Assembly: GCF_047238345.1 (NCBI RefSeq)
Contig: NZ_JBDFMQ010000001.1
Span: 1,922,001 to 1,986,000, forward strand
DNA length: 64,000 bases
Source of the DNA: Shouchella sp047238345
Lineage (GTDB): Bacteria; Bacillota; Bacilli; Bacillales; Bacillaceae_D
Direction of reading: 5' to 3'
Made by a program: the position numbers and the translations under genes. Each line of letters opens with the position of its first letter. Position 1 is the first letter of the stretch. Positions 42,537 through 51,843 of this stretch are shown here, piece by piece. Under the pieces are notes generated by a model. It saw nothing but the letters and a program-made list of their open reading frames with translations. It was not told the DNA's origin and made no database searches.

Positions 42537-43265
42537 TTATTCATTTTCATAGAATTTTGTATCGTATTGTATCCCATCATCATTGTCATACGTATAGGGA
42601 ACAGAGAAAACCGGAACGAATGGCGCATCCTCGTACAAGTAGGATCGCAAGTCTGTATCTGTCTCATATGGCGTGTCCAAATCCGATTCTAGCTCCATCA
42701 GATCAACGCGGTAATCAATAATAATGTCTCCACTATTTGTGTAGAGTAGAGGCAGCCTTGTTTCATTGTAAGGACTATCAATATATGGATCCTCATCGTA
42801 TCCTAAAGCACTAAAATCGAGCGCAAACAAGTTGTGATCGAGCGCTTCTTTAATCGGTGCATACGTATGTTCTCGTCGATAATCATTGATTCGTTGCGTT
42901 AATGTATTAATTTCATTCATGACACGGACATCGATCACTTTCACTTCTGGCTCTTCTTCGACATTAACCAATACATACTGATAGACACCACCATTCTCAA
43001 ACGAAGAACCTGGTGCTTCTTGCATATATGTTGGAATCAGCTGCCGAAAGTCGATGACGTAGCGCTGATACAAATTCGTATCCTCGTCAAACGTATTAAT
43101 TGGCAGTACGCCTGTATCTTCTTGAAATTGCTGAACTGCCGTTTGAACACTAGCCATTTGATCCGCGTAAGGAACTTGATTTTCTGCACGTTCTTGATCA
43201 GGCAGCATGCAACCGCTTAAAAAAAAGACGATACAAGCTACGCTAAGAAACGAAAACACCTTCAT
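42537..43265 (-). CDS. yphF: Lipoprotein YphF
   Basis: A 242-residue predicted lipoprotein: signal peptide with lipobox LSGC (Cys19) followed by a strongly acidic extracytoplasmic domain. The family is YphF-like, of unknown function, often with spoIVA in sporeformers. It lies between spoIVA and yphE, as in B. subtilis. Confidence 0.85.
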   Translation of the reverse strand: MKVFSFLSVACIVFFLSGCMLPDQERAENQVPYADQMASVQTAVQQFQEDTGVLPINTFDEDTNLYQRYVIDFRQLIPTYMQEAPGSSFENGGVYQYVLVNVEEEPEVKVIDVRVMNEINTLTQRINDYRREHTYAPIKEALDHNLFALDFSALGYDEDPYIDSPYNETRLPLLYTNSGDIIIDYRVDLMELESDLDTPYETDTDLRSYLYEDAPFVPVFSVPYTYDNDDGIQYDTKFYENE

Positions 43266-43277
43266 GCTATTACCCCT

Positions 43278-43487
43278 TTATCTCATAAAGTTTGACGTCG
43301 GCCCACCTAAAACGATATAAGCGACAATCAGACCAGCCACGACCATACAGATAAATGAAAACGATAAAACAATTTTAGACAAAATTCCACTTAATCGCGT
43401 TCTTGCTAAAAAAGCTGTTCCAGCGGAAACAAACATAAGAATAATTCCAGCAAACGATATGTACATATTTAACATTGCTAAGGACAT
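43278..43487 (-). CDS. yphE: DUF2768 small membrane protein YphE
   Basis: A 69-residue protein with two hydrophobic helices (about residues 6-28 and 36-60) of the DUF2768 family. Function unknown; position beside yphF matches B. subtilis. Confidence 0.85.
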   Translation of the reverse strand: MSLAMLNMYISFAGIILMFVSAGTAFLARTRLSGILSKIVLSFSFICMVVAGLIVAYIVLGGPTSNFMR

Positions 43488-43550
43488 TGCTACACCTCAC
43501 TTATCTTTCCCATCCTATTAATTATAGCACAATCAAAACCGCCACAACAG

Positions 43551-43591
43551 ATTAAAAAGCTAGACAGGAGTGGGGCTCTCCTCTCTAGCTT
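43551..43591 (-). terminator. Intrinsic terminator after the spoVIF-like gene
   Basis: Stem AAGCTAGA/TCTAGCTT with inner AGGAG/CTCCT and a T run on the minus strand, in the gap between the spoVIF-like gene and yphE. Confidence 0.75.
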
Positions 43592-43684
43592 GACTAAATC
43601 CTTTTTTTCTTGCCCTGATAATAGTAGGTGTTCTATTGCAGTATATGCAGGCTTCGAAATTTTGTTTGGATGTTTGACTATTTT

Positions 43685-43951
43685 TTAATTTTTGTTGTTA
43701 AACATTTTTGTTAAAGACGACAAATCTGATGGCATATTATTATTCAAAATAGCAGCGACAATTTGGTCTTCTTTCTCTTTTGAAACAGGTTTGTTCGCCA
43801 TTGCAGCTACACGGCTAATTAAGTCGCGTAAGGTTGCCTCATCTTTTAAATTCGATTGACTAACAGAATTCGCGAGCTTAAGTAACTCATCAGGTCGAAC
43901 TTTCGTATTTTTTTGGACTTGATCGAAAAACGAATCATTTTTCTTAAACAT
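43685..43951 (-). CDS. Stage VI sporulation protein F-like protein
   Basis: An 88-residue protein with RPDELLKLANSVSQSNLKDE and ANKPVSKEKEDQIVAAILNN, typical of the SpoVIF family linked to late spore coat maturation. ATG at 43949-43951 has AGGAGG 6 nt upstream; a longer frame begins at 43966. A sigma-K-like promoter lies just upstream, in agreement with a late mother-cell role. Confidence 0.75.
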   Translation of the reverse strand: MFKKNDSFFDQVQKNTKVRPDELLKLANSVSQSNLKDEATLRDLISRVAAMANKPVSKEKEDQIVAAILNNNMPSDLSSLTKMFNNKN

Positions 43952-43980
43952 CCAATCCCTCCTCATGCTTACGTTCCTTT

Positions 43981-44008
43981 TATCGTATGCAGGAGGCAGA
44001 AAAATTGT
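43981..44008 (-). promoter_or_regulatory. Putative sigma-K promoter of the spoVIF-like gene
   Basis: AC, a 17-bp spacer and CATACGATA fit the sigma-K pattern AC-N16/17-CATANNNTA exactly, about 30 bp before the start codon. Confidence 0.6.
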
Positions 44009-44021
44009 GCAAACGTGGAGT

Positions 44022-45050
44022 TTAATTCAAATGATACAGTTCTTCTACTTCATTTCGCTTCACTCGCCCCATTAAATCTTCTGCCGCTTTCACAGGATCA
44101 ACGCCTTTAAACAAAACAGAATAAAGCGCCGCTGTTAAAGGCATATTAATGTCTTCTTTACTTGCGAGTTCGTAAGCTGCTTGCGTTGTACGTATTCCTT
44201 CTACAACCATGCCCATTTCTTCAAGGACTTGATCCATCGACATTCCTTTTCCTAACATATGTCCTGCGCGCCAATTTCGCGAATGGACGCTCGTACACGT
44301 CACAATTAAATCACCGAGACCTGTTAACCCTGAAAAAGTCAATGGTTGTGCCCCCATATGAACACCTAATCGAGCGATTTCCGTTAAGCCTCTTGTCATA
44401 ATTGCCGCTTTCGTATTGTCCCCATAACCTAAGCCGTTTGTTACGCCACAAATTAACGCAATAATGTTTTTTAAAGCGCCACCAATTTCAACCCCGATTA
44501 AATCTGGATTGGTATACACTCTAAATTGTGGGTTCATAAATAAACCCTGCGCATATGCAGCAGCATCTTCTATGTGTGAAGCAACGGTTACGGTTGTTGG
44601 CTGTCGTAACGCCACTTCTTCCGCATGGCTTGGACCAGATATTACGGTAATAGAAGCAATTTTTTCTGAGTCTCCCGCTTCTTCTTCAATGACTTCCGAT
44701 ACCCGTTTATATGTAGAAGGTTCAATTCCTTTACTTGCGTGAATAACAGGCACAGCTTTCTCCAACACGGCTACTAATTCTTGAACCGTCTCTCGCATTG
44801 CTTTTGAAGGCACGGCAAGTAGAACCGCATCAACACCCTTTACCGCATCTTTCATTTGGAGATAAGCGCGAAGCTGTTTAGGTAGCTGAACATTACGTAA
44901 ATACTTTTCATTCGTATGATATTCATTCATTTCTTCTACTTGTTCTTGCCTTCTCGCCACTAAGCGAACATCATGACCATTATCAGCAAGAACAATAGCT
45001 AGGGCTGTGCCCCAGCTTCCTGCTCCGACTACGGCAATCGTTTGTTTCAA
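44022..45050 (-). CDS. gpsA: Glycerol-3-phosphate dehydrogenase [NAD(P)+]
   Basis: GpsA reduces dihydroxyacetone phosphate to sn-glycerol 3-phosphate for phospholipids. The 342 residues have the NAD-binding IAVVGAGSWGTALAIVLA, SGPSHAEEV, the catalytic lysine region GVEIGGALKNIIAL and FSGLTGLGDLIVTC. It is 13 bp from plsY, the next enzyme of the pathway. Confidence 0.97.
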   Translation of the reverse strand: MKQTIAVVGAGSWGTALAIVLADNGHDVRLVARRQEQVEEMNEYHTNEKYLRNVQLPKQLRAYLQMKDAVKGVDAVLLAVPSKAMRETVQELVAVLEKAVPVIHASKGIEPSTYKRVSEVIEEEAGDSEKIASITVISGPSHAEEVALRQPTTVTVASHIEDAAAYAQGLFMNPQFRVYTNPDLIGVEIGGALKNIIALICGVTNGLGYGDNTKAAIMTRGLTEIARLGVHMGAQPLTFSGLTGLGDLIVTCTSVHSRNWRAGHMLGKGMSMDQVLEEMGMVVEGIRTTQAAYELASKEDINMPLTAALYSVLFKGVDPVKAAEDLMGRVKRNEVEELYHLN

Positions 45051-45063
45051 CTTGAATCACTCC

Positions 45064-45681
45064 TTAAGCATGCTTTCTTCCAATTTTATTTTCAGTCCCT
45101 GACATCAGACGACTCACGTTTGTACGGTGCCGCCAAAGCGACATTAGTGCTAAAATAACTGTAAACAAGCTGTATTCAATCGGATAGGTGAAACTTGGGA
45201 TAAGTAAAAGAATTCCTAATACAACGGGTGTTAAAATAGCAAATAATAGAGATCCGAGTGACACATACCTCGTAATAAAAATGCTTGCAATAGCAATCAC
45301 GCCAGCAAGAAGTGACGGGAGAAAAACAAGGGTTGCCAATACGCCAATCGATGTAGCAACACCTTTCCCGCCTCGAAAACCAAAATAAATTGGCCAATTA
45401 TGCCCTAGGATGGCGGCTAAACCTGCCAAGACATGAACAAGCGCAACATCCGTAATGAGCATCGCAACGATAACGGGTAAGATCCCTTTTCCCACATCAA
45501 GTAAAAGGACCGAAATAGCTGGGCCCACACCGAGCACTCTCAGTGTGTTGGTGGCGCCAGCGTTTCCGCTTCCTTCTTTACGAATATCAATTTTCTTGAT
45601 CTTCTTGGCAATCAAGTAGCTAAAGCTAACCGAACCAAGTAAATAACTTAAACCTACAATTAAAACCGTCGTGATAATCAT
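45064..45681 (-). CDS. plsY: Glycerol-3-phosphate acyltransferase
   Basis: PlsY acylates glycerol 3-phosphate from acyl-phosphate at the membrane. The 205 residues form about five helices with SGNAGATNTLRVLG, HNWPIYFGFRGGKGVATSIG and the final MSLWRHRTNVSRLMSGTE. Lies between der and gpsA. Confidence 0.96.
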   Translation of the reverse strand: MIITTVLIVGLSYLLGSVSFSYLIAKKIKKIDIRKEGSGNAGATNTLRVLGVGPAISVLLLDVGKGILPVIVAMLITDVALVHVLAGLAAILGHNWPIYFGFRGGKGVATSIGVLATLVFLPSLLAGVIAIASIFITRYVSLGSLLFAILTPVVLGILLLIPSFTYPIEYSLFTVILALMSLWRHRTNVSRLMSGTENKIGRKHA

Positions 45682-45703
45682 GTGTTTCCCCCTCTACACA
45701 TCA

Positions 45704-47017
45704 TTAATCATTTTTTTTACGTGAAATAATATGAATCGGCGTACCTTCAAAATCAAATGTTGCGCGTAATCGATTTTCGAGAAAACGACGATATGAGAAG
45801 TGCATTAACTCAGGTTCATTAACAAAAAATACAAACGTTGGTGGCTGCACTGCTACTTGTGTCACATAGTTAATCTTGAGTCGTTTCCCTTTATCCGTTG
45901 GTGTCGGATTCATGGCCACCGCATCCATAATCATATCGTTTAACACATGTGTTGGCACACGAAGATGATGATTTTCTGACACTCTTTTCACTTCAGGTAA
46001 CAATAAATGGAGACGTTGCGTTGTTTTCGCAGACAAGAAAACAATAGGTGCATACGAAAGAAACTGAAACTCTTGACGAATGTCTTCCACAAAATTCTGC
46101 ATCGTCTTATGATCTTTTTCAATGGCATCCCATTTGTTTACAACAATCACAACAGCTCGACCAGCTTCATGTCCATAACCTGCAATTTTTTTATCTTGTT
46201 CAATAATGCCTTCTTCACCATTAATTACGACCAAGACCACATCGGATCGCTCAATCGCTTTTAACGAACGCATTACGCTGTACTTCTCTGTCGCTTCGTA
46301 CACTTTGCCTCGTTTGCGCATGCCGGCCGTATCGATGACCACATATTCTTGCTCATCTTTCGTAAACGTAGTATCAATCGCATCTCGTGTTGTGCCTGGA
46401 ATTTGGCTCACGATCACACGTTCTTCACCAAGAAGTGCATTTACAAGTGAAGATTTCCCGACATTTGGTCGTCCAATTAACGCCATTTTTATTGCGTCTT
46501 CTCCGTATGGTACTTCTAAATCCGTAGGGAAATGTTGCACAACTTCATCGAGTAGATCGCCTAACCCTAATCCGTGTGCCCCTGAAATTGGGAACGGCTC
46601 CCCGATGCCTAACGCATAAAATTCATACAATTGATCTCTCATTTCAGGATTGTCCACTTTATTGACGCCTAGAACAACAGGCTTCTTTGAACGAAACAGC
46701 ATATTAACCACTTCTTGATCGGCTGCTGTAATTCCTTCTTTTGCGCTTACTAAGAAAATAATGACATGAGCCTCTTCTATTGCAATCTCTGCTTGATGAC
46801 GCATTTGCATAAGCAACGGTTCGTCTCCAAGTTCAATTCCACCTGTATCAATTATATTAAATTCATGGTTTAACCATTCCGCATTATTATAAAGACGATC
46901 TCGAGTCACACCTGGCATATCTTCAACAATGGCAACTCGTTCCCCGACAATTCGGTTAAAGATCGTTGACTTTCCTACGTTTGGTCTTCCAACGATTGCA
47001 ACGACTGGTTTTGTCAC
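45704..47017 (-). CDS. der: Ribosome assembly GTPase Der
   Basis: Der (EngA) is an essential tandem GTPase for 50S assembly. The 437 residues contain two G domains, each with a P-loop (GRPNVGKSTIF at about 10-20 and GRPNVGKSSLV at about 182-192), DTGG/DTAG switches and NKVD/NKWD, then a KH-like C-terminal domain (about 355-437). Confidence 0.97.
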   Translation of the reverse strand: MTKPVVAIVGRPNVGKSTIFNRIVGERVAIVEDMPGVTRDRLYNNAEWLNHEFNIIDTGGIELGDEPLLMQMRHQAEIAIEEAHVIIFLVSAKEGITAADQEVVNMLFRSKKPVVLGVNKVDNPEMRDQLYEFYALGIGEPFPISGAHGLGLGDLLDEVVQHFPTDLEVPYGEDAIKMALIGRPNVGKSSLVNALLGEERVIVSQIPGTTRDAIDTTFTKDEQEYVVIDTAGMRKRGKVYEATEKYSVMRSLKAIERSDVVLVVINGEEGIIEQDKKIAGYGHEAGRAVVIVVNKWDAIEKDHKTMQNFVEDIRQEFQFLSYAPIVFLSAKTTQRLHLLLPEVKRVSENHHLRVPTHVLNDMIMDAVAMNPTPTDKGKRLKINYVTQVAVQPPTFVFFVNEPELMHFSYRRFLENRLRATFDFEGTPIHIISRKKND

Positions 47018-47081
47018 AATCTCACACCCTTCCTACATCGTACATCAAAAATTTTTGTCTAACTCAATTAGTTTACTAAAC

Positions 47082-47702
47082 TCATGCATGCTTGTCTATC
47101 CTATTTACAATCGGTTTAGGACGGAAGTAACGTTGAATTGTGCGTTTTTCAACCCATTGAATGCTGTACATCATGGCAGAAACCCCGATGCTCAAAGCAC
47201 ATGCGAGAGCAAGTAGATCCCAAAAAACAAATGACCCGATTGATACTGGCCAGTCACTTGCTTGACGAATTTGATTCATAACCTCTCCATGAATCATCCC
47301 GATTCCAAGTACAACCGTGCGAATTGAACGTCGAATAAGCAACACAGCTAAGATGAATGAAGGCACTACTTGTACAAGAGACGGACCGACTGATAAAATA
47401 ATCGGATCCATTCGAATAAACGCTTGAATGCACACGTGAACCGTTGCAATTAGCAGTGACACAAATATAGCATACGCTAATTTTTTTATCGGCAATCGAC
47501 CGACTACAGCATAGAAACAAATAAGTAAAAAGAAGAGACCAAAACTAACGGTATAAGAACCAAACGTCCAATTTAACGGGGCAAAAATAAGTATAGTTAA
47601 TAAGATGACACTCGTAATCGCTCGCGGAGCTGTCTTTGGCATAAAAAACGTCACAATGCCCCAGAAAATCCATCCGAGCCAGTAAAAATAAAACCCTTCC
47701 AT
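47082..47702 (-). CDS. yphA: Membrane protein YphA
   Basis: A 206-residue polytopic membrane protein (about six hydrophobic segments) matching B. subtilis YphA in length and position before der. Function unknown. A perfect 18-bp palindrome lies 40 bp upstream of its start. Confidence 0.75.
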   Translation of the reverse strand: MEGFYFYWLGWIFWGIVTFFMPKTAPRAITSVILLTILIFAPLNWTFGSYTVSFGLFFLLICFYAVVGRLPIKKLAYAIFVSLLIATVHVCIQAFIRMDPIILSVGPSLVQVVPSFILAVLLIRRSIRTVVLGIGMIHGEVMNQIRQASDWPVSIGSFVFWDLLALACALSIGVSAMMYSIQWVEKRTIQRYFRPKPIVNRIDKHA

Positions 47703-47742
47703 CGTTAATCACCTCTACCATGATTATGGACGGAAATCTACT

Positions 47743-47760
47743 AAAATAGACGTCTATTTT
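47743..47760. repeat. Perfect 18-bp palindrome upstream of yphA
   Basis: AAAATAGACGTCTATTTT is its own complement and lies where a -10 region would be: TTGCAT on the minus strand is 17 bp from TCTATT inside it. It looks like an operator for a dimeric regulator. I do not match it to a known Bacillus box. Confidence 0.55.
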
Positions 47761-47824
47761 CACGATCATGCAAATTGGTGAGGTAGATAGACGACCGGAC
47801 CGTGTGTTAACTCTAAACAAAAGC

Positions 47825-47860
47825 AAAAAAACTCCATGTATGGTTCATATACATGGAGTT
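47825..47860 (-). terminator. Intrinsic terminator after rpsA
   Basis: A 12-bp perfect stem (AACTCCATGTAT/ATACATGGAGTT) with a 7-nt loop and a T run on the minus strand. Confidence 0.85.
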
Positions 47861-47878
47861 CTCGTTCGTTCAAATCTA

Positions 47879-49006
47879 CTAACGATATTTTTTCAGTTGA
47901 TCGCCAATCATATCTGCTAAAGAAAAACCTGAAGACTCTTCCTGGTGTTCTTTCTCATATGCCTTTGTTTGGCTGCGGGTTTCGTCCTCTTGTGCTTCTC
48001 GAATACTAAGCGAAATCCGGTTATCGACTTCGTTCACTTCAAGAATTTTCACTTTTACCGTTTCGCCTACTTCTAAAACTTCAGCAGGGTTCCCAATATG
48101 ACGCGTTGAAATTTGTGAAATGTGCACAAGGCCTTCAACACCAGGTAATACCTCAACAAAAGCACCAAAGTTAACAAGTCGCTTTACTTTTCCAGATACC
48201 ACTTCATTCACGTTTAATGTTGAACCAACATTTGCCCAAGGTCCTGGTAATGTTTCTTTAATAGAAAGGGAGATTCGCTCGTTATCGATATCCACTGAAA
48301 GCACTTTTACGGTTACTGTATCGCCTTCACTTAAAACATCCTGAGGGTTTTCGACTCTTTCATGGGCAATTTGTGATATGTGAACCAAGCCATCAACACC
48401 GCCAATATCTACAAATGCTCCAAATGTCGCTAAGCGTTGTACCGTTCCAGATAACGTGGAGCCAACTTCAATCGACTGTAACGTTTGCTTTTTCTTGTGT
48501 TCGACTTCGTCTTCTTGCACAGCACGTTGAGATAGAATCAGCTTATTATTGCCTTTATCTAATTCAATTACTTTTACTTGAAGTGTTTCCCCTTCATAAC
48601 TTGAGAAATCTTCAACAAAGTGTCTCTCTACATGTGAAGCAGGCACAAATCCTCTTACACCTAAATCAACAACGAGTCCACCTTTTACAATTTCAGCGAC
48701 TACGGCTTCAATGACTGCATCTTTTCGCTGTACGTCTTCGAGCATTAGCCAAGCTTTTTCTGCTTGAACTGCTTTTTTTGATAGAATTAACTCATCATCT
48801 TCCACTTTCGTAACTTGAAGCTCTACTTCATCATTTACCGCAATCACATCGCCAGCTTTTTCAATATGCAACGTAGCCAGTTCACTAATTGGAACAATTC
48901 CATCCACTTTAAATCCAACATCTACAAAAACTTGCTTATCTTCCACTTTTGTGACCGTACCTTTAACAAGATCTCCTACTGAAAATACATTCATTTCTTC
49001 AGCCAT
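47879..49006 (-). CDS. rpsA: Ribosomal protein S1 homologue (YpfD)
   Basis: A 375-residue RNA-binding protein with four S1 domains (roughly residues 10-80, 95-165, 180-250, 265-335; repeats of GAFVDIGGVDGLVHISQIA and GAFVEVLPGVEGLVHISQIS type). In Bacillus it is shorter than the six-domain E. coli S1 and not essential for all translation. It precedes plsC-cmk in the reverse order of transcription (cmk, plsC, rpsA). Confidence 0.92.
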   Translation of the reverse strand: MAEEMNVFSVGDLVKGTVTKVEDKQVFVDVGFKVDGIVPISELATLHIEKAGDVIAVNDEVELQVTKVEDDELILSKKAVQAEKAWLMLEDVQRKDAVIEAVVAEIVKGGLVVDLGVRGFVPASHVERHFVEDFSSYEGETLQVKVIELDKGNNKLILSQRAVQEDEVEHKKKQTLQSIEVGSTLSGTVQRLATFGAFVDIGGVDGLVHISQIAHERVENPQDVLSEGDTVTVKVLSVDIDNERISLSIKETLPGPWANVGSTLNVNEVVSGKVKRLVNFGAFVEVLPGVEGLVHISQISTRHIGNPAEVLEVGETVKVKILEVNEVDNRISLSIREAQEDETRSQTKAYEKEHQEESSGFSLADMIGDQLKKYR

Positions 49007-49075
49007 TATGTTCTCCTCCTTTTATCATTTACACGTAACACGTTCAACGCTTCGTCTGAATGAGAGCATCACGTA

Positions 49076-49657
49076 TTATTGATGCGTATCTTTAAGCTGC
49101 TGGATTTCTGTCATGATTTTTTCGGTAATATCTTTCGCTGAAACACGCTCTTTTCGGTAGGCTTCCATATCAATTGGTTTTCCATAGACCAATATCACGC
49201 GCTTGCGAAATTTATACGGTCCAATAATGACGCACGGTACAACATAAGCATCGCTTTTCCCCGCAAAAAATCCAGCTCCTGCTAGTCCATTCCCGATTTC
49301 ACCTGTTTTAGAACGTGTTCCTTCAGGAAATAACCCAACCATGTCGCCCTGTTTTAAAATCTTAAGCGCCGTTCGTAATGATTCACGATCACTACCTCCA
49401 CGCTTTACAGGAAACGCACCTAAACCCTTTAACAATTTCCCTATACCTAGCTTATCAAACAATTCTTTTTTTGCCATGTATCGGACTTGCCTGTTAATAA
49501 AGGCACCTAAAAGAGGCGGATCAAAATTGCTAATATGATTGGAACAAAGAAGCACGCCACCTTCTTCAGGAATGTTTTCTCTTCCTCTAATCTCTACTTT
49601 AAAAAACAATCGTAGTACGAACCGACATACTGCTTGTCCAAACCGATACAGCTTCAT
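49076..49657 (-). CDS. plsC: 1-acyl-sn-glycerol-3-phosphate acyltransferase
   Basis: PlsC acylates lysophosphatidic acid to phosphatidic acid. The 193 residues carry the catalytic motif NHISNFDPP (HX4D) and the substrate motif FPEGTRSKTGEIGNG. Its start touches the cmk stop, so the genes are coupled. Joins gpsA and plsY in the same region as phospholipid genes. Confidence 0.92.
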   Translation of the reverse strand: MKLYRFGQAVCRFVLRLFFKVEIRGRENIPEEGGVLLCSNHISNFDPPLLGAFINRQVRYMAKKELFDKLGIGKLLKGLGAFPVKRGGSDRESLRTALKILKQGDMVGLFPEGTRSKTGEIGNGLAGAGFFAGKSDAYVVPCVIIGPYKFRKRVILVYGKPIDMEAYRKERVSAKDITEKIMTEIQQLKDTHQ

Positions 49658-50328
49658 TAAACAGAGTGCTCCTTTACAAAATCGAGAATTGCATCCGTTA
49701 CTTGGTTTATATCCATTTTCGTCGTATCTAAAACACGGGCATCATCTGCTTTTTTTAATGGCGCGAATGCACGGCTTGAATCGAGCTCATCTCTTTTTTC
49801 AATATCTCGCTTAATGTCTTCTAAATCAGACTGAAGTCCTTTATTTACTTGTTCCGTATGTCGACGTTTTGCGCGCTCTTCAACAGATGCGGTTAGAAAA
49901 ATTTTCACATTTGCTTTTGGCAGAACATGGGTGCCAATATCGCGTCCATCAAGCACAGCATGTTTTTCACTAGCTAGCTTTTGTTGTTTTTCCATCATAT
50001 TTAAACGCACTTGCTTATAGCTTGATACAAGTGACACGTTTTGATTTACTTTATTTGAACGAATTTCTTCGGTTATGTCTTCTCCATTCCAAAAAACGGT
50101 TGTGCCAGTTGACGATGGTGAAAGTTCTAATTCACTCTCCATTAAAAGGTTGTTTAACGCCTTTTCATCGTGTAAATCAACATTTGTAGCTAGAGCAGCT
50201 TGCGTTAATGCTCGATACATCGCTCCTGTATCAATATACAAAAATCCTAGTTTCTCAGCCACTTTTTTTGCTACTGTACTTTTTCCTGCGCCTGCAGGAC
50301 CATCAATTGCTACATTAAAACTCGTCAT
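49657..50328 (-). CDS. cmk: Cytidylate kinase
   Basis: Cmk phosphorylates CMP and dCMP. About 223 residues with the P-loop VAIDGPAGAGKSTVAKK, YIDTGAMYRA, and DGRDIGTHVLP. The ATG at 50326-50328 is family-like; a GTG at 50343 is possible. In B. subtilis ypfA and ypfB lie between cmk and ypeB; they are absent here. Confidence 0.95.
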   Translation of the reverse strand: MTSFNVAIDGPAGAGKSTVAKKVAEKLGFLYIDTGAMYRALTQAALATNVDLHDEKALNNLLMESELELSPSSTGTTVFWNGEDITEEIRSNKVNQNVSLVSSYKQVRLNMMEKQQKLASEKHAVLDGRDIGTHVLPKANVKIFLTASVEERAKRRHTEQVNKGLQSDLEDIKRDIEKRDELDSSRAFAPLKKADDARVLDTTKMDINQVTDAILDFVKEHSV

Positions 50329-50439
50329 TCTCTCTTCACACACTTTCTTTTAAAACTTGTCAATTCAGGCGCCAATTTTGGCTAAAAGCGCTGCTCCTAT
50401 TATCTCATACTTTCAAAAGATGGCAAGCATCGGTTCACT

Positions 50440-50469
50440 GAAAAAACCCTCGCATGACTAAGCGAGGGT
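50440..50469 (-). terminator. Intrinsic terminator after ypeB
   Basis: Stem ACCCTCGC/GCGAGGGT with an 8-nt loop and a six-T run on the minus strand, ending the sleB-ypeB transcript. Confidence 0.85.
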
Positions 50470-50477
50470 CCCTACAA

Positions 50478-51824
50478 TTAAACACCGTAATCAGGTTCTG
50501 TATCTTTCATTCGTTCTACTTTTTCTTCATCACCGTTTTGCGCATTAATAAAGATGCGATACGTATCGTTGTCTTTTGTTCCATAAAATTCATAAACAAG
50601 TACGTCTTCATTGATATCATTTTCAATAATCGCGATGTGATCCTCCATCACGTCAATATGAGGGTTAATCATCGCCTGCGCTTCTTCTTTTGTCACCGAC
50701 GGCGATTGAATGTTCCAATTGTCTTGATGATGAATAATATGACCTCTACCTACATAAGAGACGATATCCCCATCATCTAGCGCCACTTCAATGGTAATAG
50801 AGTCTGGATAGATGCGAATTCCTTCTTCAACATAAGCAAATTCAAGAACGGCCATATTGTTGTACTGCGTACTATCAACCAGCTCCATATTCAACTTATT
50901 CGCTCGCTCAAGGAAAGCTTCTGCTTCTTTTACCGCATCATTTAAACCAATTGTTTGCTTATCAATTTTTCGACTTTGCATGAACCAAATTGGTTCTCCA
51001 CCTTCAACACTCATATCCATGTTGTAGTTTGCTTTATTTTCAGGATCATCCACTACAAGTGAATAAGCTGGGTATTCGATCGCGTCACTTGCATCGTCCA
51101 CTTGAACCGTTGCCCCTTTTCCTAACTGGAGAAGGTCTAGCGCTTTTTGTTTCGCATCTTCTTTTGAAATCTTTTCACGACCACTTAGCGCTTCTTTTAA
51201 TTCCCCATTTAAATTGCGAATGGATGAATCTGTTGCGCCCCATTCCACTTCACTAAACCCTTGAACAGATTTATTCATTCGTTCAAAATGTCCTGCAAAC
51301 GAATATTCAGCTGGTTCCTCTTCATCTCTTTCTCGCTCAGCTAACCAAGGCATATCCGCGTTCATCATCATCGCTTGTGTCTCGCGCATCGATTGTCGGA
51401 TAGAAGCTGATTGATCGTACAATTGCTCAAGCGTCGCATACTCTTTATCGGTTAAAGGGTCTTCGTTTAAATCTCTAACAGAAGTACGGTACGTGAAATC
51501 TGCAATTTTGTATAGGTATTTTTCCGTGTCTTCCATATTCAGCCCTTGCACCGGCAGTTCTGCTAAGCTTTTTTCAGCCAGGCTCGTGACACGCCATACA
51601 TCCGCTAAAGCTGGCGATAATTGTCTTTGACTATTCATCGCTAATGTTTTCCCTAATTCATCTTCAATTTGATCAATATGGAAACTTAAATCATGGTACG
51701 CTCGTTCGTACATGTTTTCCGCCGTTTGGGCTAATTGATCTTTTTCATTTTTTTGTTGATAGCCCCAAATACCTGTGCCAACAACTGCAACAGCAAGGGC
51801 CCCAATCATGACATTCCGAATCAC
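50478..51824 (-). CDS. ypeB: Spore germination protein YpeB
   Basis: YpeB is needed for SleB stability and localisation in the dormant spore. The 448 residues have one N-terminal membrane helix (about 5-22), a helical region and three PepSY-type domains in the C-terminal half (KEDAKQKALDLLQLG, TKEEAQAMINPHIDV). It lies 19 bp after sleB, the normal pair. Confidence 0.94.
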   Translation of the reverse strand: MIRNVMIGALAVAVVGTGIWGYQQKNEKDQLAQTAENMYERAYHDLSFHIDQIEDELGKTLAMNSQRQLSPALADVWRVTSLAEKSLAELPVQGLNMEDTEKYLYKIADFTYRTSVRDLNEDPLTDKEYATLEQLYDQSASIRQSMRETQAMMMNADMPWLAERERDEEEPAEYSFAGHFERMNKSVQGFSEVEWGATDSSIRNLNGELKEALSGREKISKEDAKQKALDLLQLGKGATVQVDDASDAIEYPAYSLVVDDPENKANYNMDMSVEGGEPIWFMQSRKIDKQTIGLNDAVKEAEAFLERANKLNMELVDSTQYNNMAVLEFAYVEEGIRIYPDSITIEVALDDGDIVSYVGRGHIIHHQDNWNIQSPSVTKEEAQAMINPHIDVMEDHIAIIENDINEDVLVYEFYGTKDNDTYRIFINAQNGDEEKVERMKDTEPDYGV

Positions 51825-51843
51825 TTATTCCACCTCCAACAGT

